A DNA stretch of 28,508 bases from CBIHON01 sp966211965. GTDB lineage: Bacteria; Pseudomonadota; Gammaproteobacteria; Burkholderiales; Burkholderiaceae_D. Location of the stretch: NCBI GenBank assembly GCA_966211965.1, contig CBIHON010000056.1, forward strand, positions 1 to 28,508, given 5' to 3'. Below are positions 22,885 to 28,508 of this stretch, in pieces (the first letter of the stretch is position 1; every line of letters begins with the position of its first letter). A program made the translations under genes and the position numbers. The notes below the pieces were generated by a model. That model did not search any database. It was not told the DNA's origin and saw nothing but the letters and a program-made list of their open reading frames with translations.

Positions 22885-24777
22885 ATGAGCTGGCTGCTTG
22901 ATCTGCCGACCCGCGCCAAGCTGTTTGCCGCATTTGGCGTGATGTTCTTTTTTTTGCTCGTGGTGATCGGTTTGGCCTATTTCAATATCGCATCGTTTCA
23001 GTCTTCGCAAAAGATGCTGTTCGAGCGCGACTTTGCCCTCGTCACGGAATTGAGTGAATTCCGTGCCGACGAAAACCGGCTGCGTGCGCAAATGCTTGAA
23101 ATGCAGGTGGAGCAGCGGCGTGCCGCTCAGCAAGCGCTGGAACAGGACATCCGGAAATATGTTGTGCTGGTCGATCAGCGGCTCAAGCGGATAAGGGACT
23201 TGACCCAGGACGATGCACAGTTCCAGGAGCGTCTGGAACAGATCAAGGATGTGCTGGCGGCCTATCGGCGTACCAGGGAAGAACAGATTGGATTGATCTA
23301 TGGCGACAAGATGGCGCAAGCCAGGATGCTGGGAACGGGCGTGCAGCATGAGCGTTTCGAACGCATGCGCGCGCTGGTGAAGGACTTGCAAGAGGCAGTC
23401 CAGCAAAGGGCGCGCACGATGATTGAGGCAGCGGAACTGCATGTGGAGCATGCGGTAACGAGCTTCCTGGCCGCTGCGGGGGTCGCATTGTTTCTGGGAA
23501 TATTGCTGGTCGGCTTCATCAGCCGCATGCTGGCGGATCCGCTCAATGCCCTGACCCGCCGGGCCGAGCGTATCGCCGAAGGCGATGTCGTACTGCTCAA
23601 GCCGGCGGTGCATCCGCGAGCCGACGAAATCGGCAGGCTTGAAGAGCAATTCAACCGCATGGCCGAATCGCTGCAGGAAAAAGCCGCGGCGGCCAAACAA
23701 ATTGCGCGCGGCGATTTATCCGTCACTGTCTCACCAAGATCGGCGCAAGACGTGCTCGGCAATGCATTCGTGGCGATGGTTGAAAACCTGCGGGAGAAGG
23801 CCCGGTGCGCCAAGCAGATCGCGACCGGCGACCTGACGGTGCAGATCACGCTGCAATCGGAACAGGATGTGCTGGGAAAATCCTTCGTCGCCATGGTGGA
23901 AAATCTGCGCGAATTGAACCGTGAAATCAATACCGGCGTGAACGTGCTGGCAGCTTCGGCTGGCGACATCCTTGCCGGAAACACGCAAATGGCGGCCGGT
24001 GCCGCGGAAACCGCAACCTCGATTGCCGAAACCGCGACGACCATGGATGAAGTCAAGCAAACGGCGCAGGTATCGAGCCAGAAGGCGAAATACGTGTCGG
24101 AGGCGGCGCAAAAAGCAGCCCAGGTCTCGCAGACCGGGCGCACCTCGGTGGAAGAGTCGATCGAAGGCATGCAGCAGATCCGCGAACAAATGGAATTGAT
24201 CGCCGACAGCATCATGCGTCTGTCCGAGCAAAGCCAGGCCATCGGCGAAATCATCGCCACCGTCAACGACTTGTCGGAACAATCGAACCTGCTGGCGGTG
24301 AACGCCTCGATCGAAGCGGCCAAGGCCGGCGAGCATGGCAAGGGCTTTGCAGTGGTGGCGCAGGAGGTCAAGAGCCTGGCGGTGCAATCCAAGCAAGCCA
24401 CGGCGCAGGTGCGCAATATCCTGGGCGATATCCAGAAGGCGACCGGCAGCGCGGTGCTGGCAACCGAGCAGGGTTCGAAGGCGGTGGAGGCCGGGGTGAG
24501 GCAATCGAAGGAGGCGGGCGAGGCGATCCGGCAATTGACGGAAAGCATCGGGGAAAGTGCGCAGGCAGCCAGCCAGATCGCGGTATCGGCACAGCAGCAA
24601 TTGATCGGCATGGACCAGTTGACCCAGGCCATGCAAGTCATCCAGTCTTCCACCGAACAAAACATGGCAAGTATTCGCCAGACCGAGCGCGCCTCGCAAG
24701 GTTTGCACGAACTGGGGAAAAAATTACAAGAGTTGGTCGGCCGCTACAAAATCGCCTACGCGAAAGGAGCAAGATGA
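22885..24777 (+). CDS. Methyl-accepting chemotaxis protein with four-helix-bundle sensor and three HAMP-like units
   Basis: The 630-residue receptor has a membrane segment at about 13-32, a helical periplasmic sensor at about 33-190 resembling 4HB_MCP, and a second membrane segment at about 191-212. A HAMP domain (213-266) is followed by two shorter tandem HAMP-like units (about 267-307 and 308-345, each with KQIA-GDL and VLG-FVAMVENLRE). The signalling domain follows, with its hairpin tip at about 461-486 (NDLSEQSNLLAVNASIEAAKAG). No NWETF-like C-terminal CheR tether is present. The ATG at 22885 is chosen because AAGGAG (22870-22875) lies 9 nt before it; the ATG at 22876 touches the same Shine-Dalgarno. 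It is the position equivalent of WspA, though wsp clusters usually start with it. Confidence 0.93.
   Translation: MSWLLDLPTRAKLFAAFGVMFFFLLVVIGLAYFNIASFQSSQKMLFERDFALVTELSEFRADENRLRAQMLEMQVEQRRAAQQALEQDIRKYVVLVDQRLKRIRDLTQDDAQFQERLEQIKDVLAAYRRTREEQIGLIYGDKMAQARMLGTGVQHERFERMRALVKDLQEAVQQRARTMIEAAELHVEHAVTSFLAAAGVALFLGILLVGFISRMLADPLNALTRRAERIAEGDVVLLKPAVHPRADEIGRLEEQFNRMAESLQEKAAAAKQIARGDLSVTVSPRSAQDVLGNAFVAMVENLREKARCAKQIATGDLTVQITLQSEQDVLGKSFVAMVENLRELNREINTGVNVLAASAGDILAGNTQMAAGAAETATSIAETATTMDEVKQTAQVSSQKAKYVSEAAQKAAQVSQTGRTSVEESIEGMQQIREQMELIADSIMRLSEQSQAIGEIIATVNDLSEQSNLLAVNASIEAAKAGEHGKGFAVVAQEVKSLAVQSKQATAQVRNILGDIQKATGSAVLATEQGSKAVEAGVRQSKEAGEAIRQLTESIGESAQAASQIAVSAQQQLIGMDQLTQAMQVIQSSTEQNMASIRQTERASQGLHELGKKLQELVGRYKIAYAKGAR
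24046..24121. repeat. Segment of the first MCP gene nearly identical to the second MCP gene
   Basis: These 76 bp match 28433-28508 in the second receptor gene at 75 positions; the only difference is G at 24066 versus A at 28453. The upstream flank diverges abruptly, including at silent sites. A second patch of 33 identical bp is at 23808-23840 and 28195-28227. The pattern suggests recent gene conversion or duplication between the paralogues. Confidence 0.85.
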
Positions 24778-26804
24778 AGGGAAAATTCAAGGTGCACGCC
24801 GGCTGCGGATTTTTCGCCGGCTTGAGAGGGAGGGGAACGGCGTTTTTGCGGTTGGGGTTCGGCGGACGCGGGATATCGGCGCGATACAAGCGTGCCGGCA
24901 TTGTGGCGCTCGGCGCAGTGCTGGAAACCGCTGCGGCGCTGGCTGCGGATTCCTCTGCCGGACTTCGATCGCCGCAGGACATTGCCCGCTTGAGAATCGA
25001 AGAGCTGGCCGACATCGAAATCACCTCGGTCTCGAAGAAACAGGAACTCTTGAGCGATGCCGCGGCGGCGGTGTTTGTGATCACGCACGAGGATATCCGT
25101 CGCGCCGGCGCCACCAGTCTGCCGGAAGCCTTGCGCCTGGCGCCAAACCTTCAGGTAGCGCAGACCAACGCCAACACGTATGCGATCAGTGCGCGCGGTT
25201 TCAATATCGGCGGCGCCAACAAATTGCTGGTCCTGATCGACGGCCGCAGCGTTTATTCGCCGTTGAATTCCGGCGTGTTCTGGGATGCGCAGAATGTGAT
25301 GCTGGAAGACGTCGAGCGCATCGAGGTAATCAGTGGTTCGGGGGGCACGCTTTGGGGTTCCAATGCGGTCAACGGCGTGATCAACATCATTACGCGCAAG
25401 GCCGCTGACACGCAGGGCGCGTTGCTCAGTCTCGGCGCCGGCAACCGGGAGAGCATGGCTGCGGTGCGCCAGGGCTGGAAGCTGGGCGATGACGCCAGCA
25501 TGCGCGTGTACGCCAAGGGGTTCCGGCGTACCGACACCGAGAATGCCGCAGGCGTTGGCGCCGGCGATTCCTGGCATGCGCGGCAGGCCGGTTTCCGCGC
25601 CGACTGGGGCGCGGAAGGCAACGGGGTTACGCTGCAGGGCGACGTGTACGAAGGGGTGTATGACTTGCCGAGCAACCTTGACGACAAGACCAGGTCAGGC
25701 GGCAACCTGCTCGGGCGCTGGAGCCGTACGTTGGCAAGCGGGAGCTCGTTCCAGGTGCAGGCTTATTTCGATCGCGTGCGGCAGACCGTACCCGGCGTCG
25801 CGGGTTTTGGCGAATCGAGCGATACCTATGACATCCAGGCGCAGCATCGATTCACGCTTGGCAATGCGCACGACCTGGTCTGGGGCGGCGGCTATCGGCT
25901 ATGGCGCAACGTGCAGACGAATGGTCCCTTGATCGCCTTTGTCCCGCCCAGCTTCGATTTGAAGCTGGCGGACTTGTTTGTGCAGGACACCATCTCGCTC
26001 GACGAACACTTGAAGTTGACGCTAGCCGCCAAGCTTGAGCACAACTCCTACACGGGTATGGAGATCCAGCCCAATGCACGCCTGGCGTGGAAGCCGAACG
26101 AGCATTCGCTGCTATGGTCGGCGGTCTCGCGCGCGGTGCGCACGCCGTCGCGCGTGGACCGTGACTTTTATGTGCTCAATTTTCCGGCATTGCCGCTTCA
26201 GGGGGGACCGGATTTCCGCTCCGAGAAACTGACCGCCTACGAGATCGGTTACCGGGCGCAGCCTTCGCCTTCGCTCTCATATTCGGTCTCGGCCTTTTAC
26301 AACGCGTATGACTACCTGCGCACGATCGAGCCTGGGCCGGGCGGCGCTGTCGTGCTGGGCAACCAGATCGAGGGCAATACATACGGGGTCGAAATGTGGG
26401 GTAGTTATCGAATCAACGACGACTGGCGCTTGAGCGCCGGCTACAGCGCCTTGCGGGAGCGTCTGCAATACAAGCCGGACAGTGCGCGCAGCCCCTTGAA
26501 CGGCAGCGTGACTTCCGCCACCGGCAACGATCCGGCGCACCAGTTTTCCTTGCGTTCGACCATGAATCTGCCGCATGCCACCGAGCTTGACCTCACGCTA
26601 CGCAGGATAGGGGCGTTGCCTGATCCTGCCGTGCCTGCTTATACCGCTCTGGATGCGCGCCTGGGCTGGCATGTGAGCAAAGACCTGGAGCTTTCTTTTA
26701 GCGCCACCAACTTGACCGACGGCAGGCATCCGGAGTTCGGTGCCGCGCCTTCCCGCAGCGAAATCGGCCGCAGCTTTTTCCTGAGTCTGCTATGGAAACG
26801 CTGA
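24774..26804 (+). CDS. TonB-dependent outer-membrane receptor
   Basis: The 676-residue protein has a TonB-box-like ITSVSKK at residues 83-89. A plug domain follows (about 90-200: VFVITHEDIRRAGATSLPEALRLAP, ISARGFNIGGANKLLVLIDGRS, VERIEVISGSGGTLWGSNAVNGVINIITR), then a beta-barrel to the C-terminus. It should bind and import, or sense, an unknown ligand using TonB energy. The start overlaps the receptor stop codon (ATGA). This gives a long, arginine-rich leader of about 40 residues before the hydrophobic segment (41-57) and a likely cleavage at ALA-AD. A shorter form from a TTG at residue 25 or 27 is possible. It overlaps the YfiR gene by 13 bp, so the two belong together. Confidence 0.9.
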   Translation: MKGKFKVHAGCGFFAGLRGRGTAFLRLGFGGRGISARYKRAGIVALGAVLETAAALAADSSAGLRSPQDIARLRIEELADIEITSVSKKQELLSDAAAAVFVITHEDIRRAGATSLPEALRLAPNLQVAQTNANTYAISARGFNIGGANKLLVLIDGRSVYSPLNSGVFWDAQNVMLEDVERIEVISGSGGTLWGSNAVNGVINIITRKAADTQGALLSLGAGNRESMAAVRQGWKLGDDASMRVYAKGFRRTDTENAAGVGAGDSWHARQAGFRADWGAEGNGVTLQGDVYEGVYDLPSNLDDKTRSGGNLLGRWSRTLASGSSFQVQAYFDRVRQTVPGVAGFGESSDTYDIQAQHRFTLGNAHDLVWGGGYRLWRNVQTNGPLIAFVPPSFDLKLADLFVQDTISLDEHLKLTLAAKLEHNSYTGMEIQPNARLAWKPNEHSLLWSAVSRAVRTPSRVDRDFYVLNFPALPLQGGPDFRSEKLTAYEIGYRAQPSPSLSYSVSAFYNAYDYLRTIEPGPGGAVVLGNQIEGNTYGVEMWGSYRINDDWRLSAGYSALRERLQYKPDSARSPLNGSVTSATGNDPAHQFSLRSTMNLPHATELDLTLRRIGALPDPAVPAYTALDARLGWHVSKDLELSFSATNLTDGRHPEFGAAPSRSEIGRSFFLSLLWKR

Positions 26805-27370
26805 ACCGGCTGCTGCACGCAACGGCGTGTCTGCTCGTGCTCTGCCTGGGCCTGGTCCCGGCTCGCGGCATGGCTGGCGGCAGCGAGTCGCTGGAATATG
26901 CGGTCAAGGCCGCCTACCTTACCAAGTTCGGCATTTATGTCGAATGGCCGAGCACTGCCTTTGCCTCGCCTTCCAGTACGCTCAATTTGTGCGTGATCGG
27001 CGATGATCCGTTCGGTGCGGCGCTTGATACGGCGGCCGGCACGCAGCGCATCGACGGCCGCGCCATTGCCGTGCGGCGCCTCAAGGCCGTCACGCGCGAT
27101 GCCGGCTGCCACATCCTGTACGTCAGCAATTCCGAAGCGCAGCGCAGCCCGCAGATCATCGATTCGGTGCGCGGCAGCGGCGTGCTCACCGTCGGCGACG
27201 CGCGCGCCAACGGGAGTGCGGCGCCAGTCATCAGCTTCGTGATCAAGGATAACCGGGTACGTTTCAACGTCGACGAGGAGGCGGCCGCGCAGAACGGGTT
27301 GACCATCAGTTCCAAGCTGCTGAGCCTGGCTTGGAACGTCAAGCTGAAACCGGGTAAGGAGGGACACTAA
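26792..27370 (+). CDS. YfiR-family periplasmic regulator (DUF4154)
   Basis: The 192-residue protein has a signal peptide (hydrophobic stretch at about residues 8-24, cleavage near GMA-GG) and the family start YAVKAAYLTKFGIYVEWP. The core LCVIGDDPFG carries C67, and GCHILYVS carries C106, the pair expected to form a stabilising disulfide as in YfiR of Pseudomonas. The C-terminus (ISFVIKDNRVRFNVDEEAA, LTISSKLLSLAWNV) is also typical. YfiR binds the periplasmic domain of the membrane cyclase YfiN and represses it. Here no cyclase follows; the next gene is a chemoreceptor with a YfiN-like sensor. The start overlaps the TonB receptor end by 13 bp, and its stop is directly followed by the receptor ATG. 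Confidence 0.9.
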   Translation: METLNRLLHATACLLVLCLGLVPARGMAGGSESLEYAVKAAYLTKFGIYVEWPSTAFASPSSTLNLCVIGDDPFGAALDTAAGTQRIDGRAIAVRRLKAVTRDAGCHILYVSNSEAQRSPQIIDSVRGSGVLTVGDARANGSAAPVISFVIKDNRVRFNVDEEAAAQNGLTISSKLLSLAWNVKLKPGKEGH

Positions 27371-28508
27371 ATGCGCTGGCTCATAGACATACCAATACGG
27401 CGCAAGCTCATGGTGATCACCGTTCTGGCGACGGCGATTGCGCTGCTCCTGGCTGGCATCTTCATCGTCGCTTACGAGATCCTGGCCTATCGTACCCAGA
27501 AGATCCAGGAAATCGGAGTCCAGGCCGAGATCCTGGCATCCAGCGTGGCGGCATCGTTGGTGTTCAGTGATGCCAAGGCGGGGCAGGAATACCTGAATGC
27601 GCTCAAGGCGAATCCGGATATCGCCGCCGCCGCCATGTATGCCGCCGATGGCGCGCCATTCGCCAGCTATGCCCGGCCCGGAATGCAATCGCGGCCCTCG
27701 CCCGCGCGCGCCGAACCGCCGGGCCAGCGCTTCGAGGGGGATGATCTGGTGGTATTCTGGCCGGTCAAGGAAAACCAGAAACAGGTCGGCAGCGTCTATC
27801 TGCGCCTCGGCACGGAACCGCTGGCGACACGGCTGCAGCGTTACGGCGGCATCATTTTGCTGGTCATGCTGGGTTCGCTGTTGATTACGCTGCCGGTCTC
27901 GATGCGATTGCACACGGTGATCGCCAATCCGATCCGGGAAGTCGCCGAGGCTGCTACCCAGGTCGCCGCCGGTGAAATCGTGGCCCGCCCGCCGGGCCGG
28001 CAGCGCGCCGACGAGATCGGTTTGCTGGAAGAAAAATTCAGCCAGATGGCGCAGTCTCTGCAGGAAAAAGTGGATATCGCCCGCCAGATCGCCTGGGGCG
28101 ACCTGGCGGTCAAAGTGGGCCTGCAATCGGACCGCGACGCGCTGGGCAACGCTTTCGTCGCGATGACGGAAAATCTGCAGGAGAAAGCCGCGGTCGCCAA
28201 GCAGATCGCGACCGGCGACCTGACGGTCCAGGTCAAGCTGCAATCCGAGCGCGACGTGCTCGGCAAGGCGCTGGCGGCGATGGTGGAAAACCTGCGCGAG
28301 ATGAACCGTCAGGTGGGGGCAGGGGTCGATGTGCTGACCTCGTCTTCCAGTGCGATCCTGACCGGCACCATGCAAGTCGCCGCCGGCGCCACAGAAGCGG
28401 CAACCGTGATGCGCGAAACCGCCACCACGCTCGATGAAGTCAAGCAAACGGCACAGGTATCGAGCCAGAAGGCGAAATACGTGTCGGAGGCGGCGCAAAA
28501 AGCAGCCC
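27371..28508 (+). CDS. Chemoreceptor with CHASE8 (YfiN-like) sensor, cut by the window end
   Basis: The first 379 residues are present and the frame is open at the window edge. There is a membrane segment at about 13-38, then a periplasmic domain (about 40-150) with EILASSVAASLVFSDAKAG, EYLNALKANPDIAAAAMYA and PVKENQKQVGSVYLRL. This is the pattern of the CHASE8 sensor found in YfiN. A second membrane segment is at about 157-179. Three HAMP-like units (181-232, 233-275, 276-312) lead into the start of a methyl-accepting signalling domain closely related to the receptor at 22885. AAGGAGGGA (27356-27364) precedes the ATG by 6 nt, and the previous stop codon is immediately adjacent. The expected remaining 250 residues or so lie outside. 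It is likely to be regulated by the YfiR protein encoded just upstream. Confidence 0.9.
   Translation, partial: MRWLIDIPIRRKLMVITVLATAIALLLAGIFIVAYEILAYRTQKIQEIGVQAEILASSVAASLVFSDAKAGQEYLNALKANPDIAAAAMYAADGAPFASYARPGMQSRPSPARAEPPGQRFEGDDLVVFWPVKENQKQVGSVYLRLGTEPLATRLQRYGGIILLVMLGSLLITLPVSMRLHTVIANPIREVAEAATQVAAGEIVARPPGRQRADEIGLLEEKFSQMAQSLQEKVDIARQIAWGDLAVKVGLQSDRDALGNAFVAMTENLQEKAAVAKQIATGDLTVQVKLQSERDVLGKALAAMVENLREMNRQVGAGVDVLTSSSSAILTGTMQVAAGATEAATVMRETATTLDEVKQTAQVSSQKAKYVSEAAQKAA
28433..28508. repeat. Segment of the second MCP gene nearly identical to the first MCP gene
   Basis: This is the partner of 24046-24121 (75 of 76 positions identical). The identity runs to the window edge, so its full length is unknown; if it continues, the signalling domains of the two receptors are nearly the same at DNA level. 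Confidence 0.85.

Noticed and set aside
23298..24665. Minus-strand open frame of 455 codons, Ser/Ala/Cys-rich
   Set aside because: It is antisense to the first chemoreceptor, whose helical heptad codons generate such frames.
26639..28498. Long minus-strand open frame of 619 codons
   Set aside because: It is antisense to the TonB receptor end, YfiR and the second chemoreceptor, all of which match known families. Its His/Arg/Gln-rich translation is typical of a mirror frame in GC-rich DNA.

Overview
The window is ordinary chromosomal DNA of a Gram-negative bacterium. GC-rich coding frames, FadB- and Liv-type metabolism, CheR/CheW families and several outer-membrane proteins point to a betaproteobacterium, probably Burkholderiales and possibly Oxalobacteraceae (Herminiimonas/Collimonas/Janthinobacterium-like). 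This placement is inferred from protein style, not from a marker gene. Every convincing gene is on the + strand. There is no rRNA, tRNA, CRISPR array, transposase or phage gene.

Region 1 (1-8640) is an uptake/activation locus: an AMP-forming acyl-CoA ligase, a periplasmic binding protein, a complete Liv-type ABC transporter (livH-livM-livG-livF, with 4-bp stop/start overlaps at livM/livG and livG/livF), and a second binding protein. The neighbouring CoA ligase suggests that the cargo may be a carboxylic acid that becomes a CoA ester rather than an amino acid. Region 2 (8838-14605) holds a FecR-TPR-outer-membrane-barrel fusion and a CHASE2-class III adenylate cyclase. Region 3 (14853-16931) is a fused enoyl-CoA hydratase/3-hydroxyacyl-CoA dehydrogenase of beta-oxidation.

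Region 4 (17377-28508, running off the right edge) is a signalling locus. A single-domain response regulator overlaps a GAF-GGDEF(degenerate)-EAL-REC protein. Then follows a tightly packed Wsp-like (alternative cellular function) chemosensory run: CheW, CheR-TPR, N-extended CheW, a poly-HAMP chemoreceptor, a TonB-dependent receptor, a YfiR-family periplasmic protein, and a second chemoreceptor with a CHASE8/YfiN-like sensor, cut by the window end. No CheA or CheB is in view; they would be expected just downstream. The most interesting proposal is that the TonB receptor, YfiR and CHASE8-MCP form a trans-envelope relay in which the YfiR/YfiN logic known for diguanylate cyclases is wired to a chemoreceptor array.

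Three long palindromes (1944-2049, 12494-12640, 14609-14730) sit at gene boundaries. Two share the terminal motif CCTCTAAA and a central TAC-N4-GTAC although most of their stems differ. The third covers the probable start codon of the cyclase.
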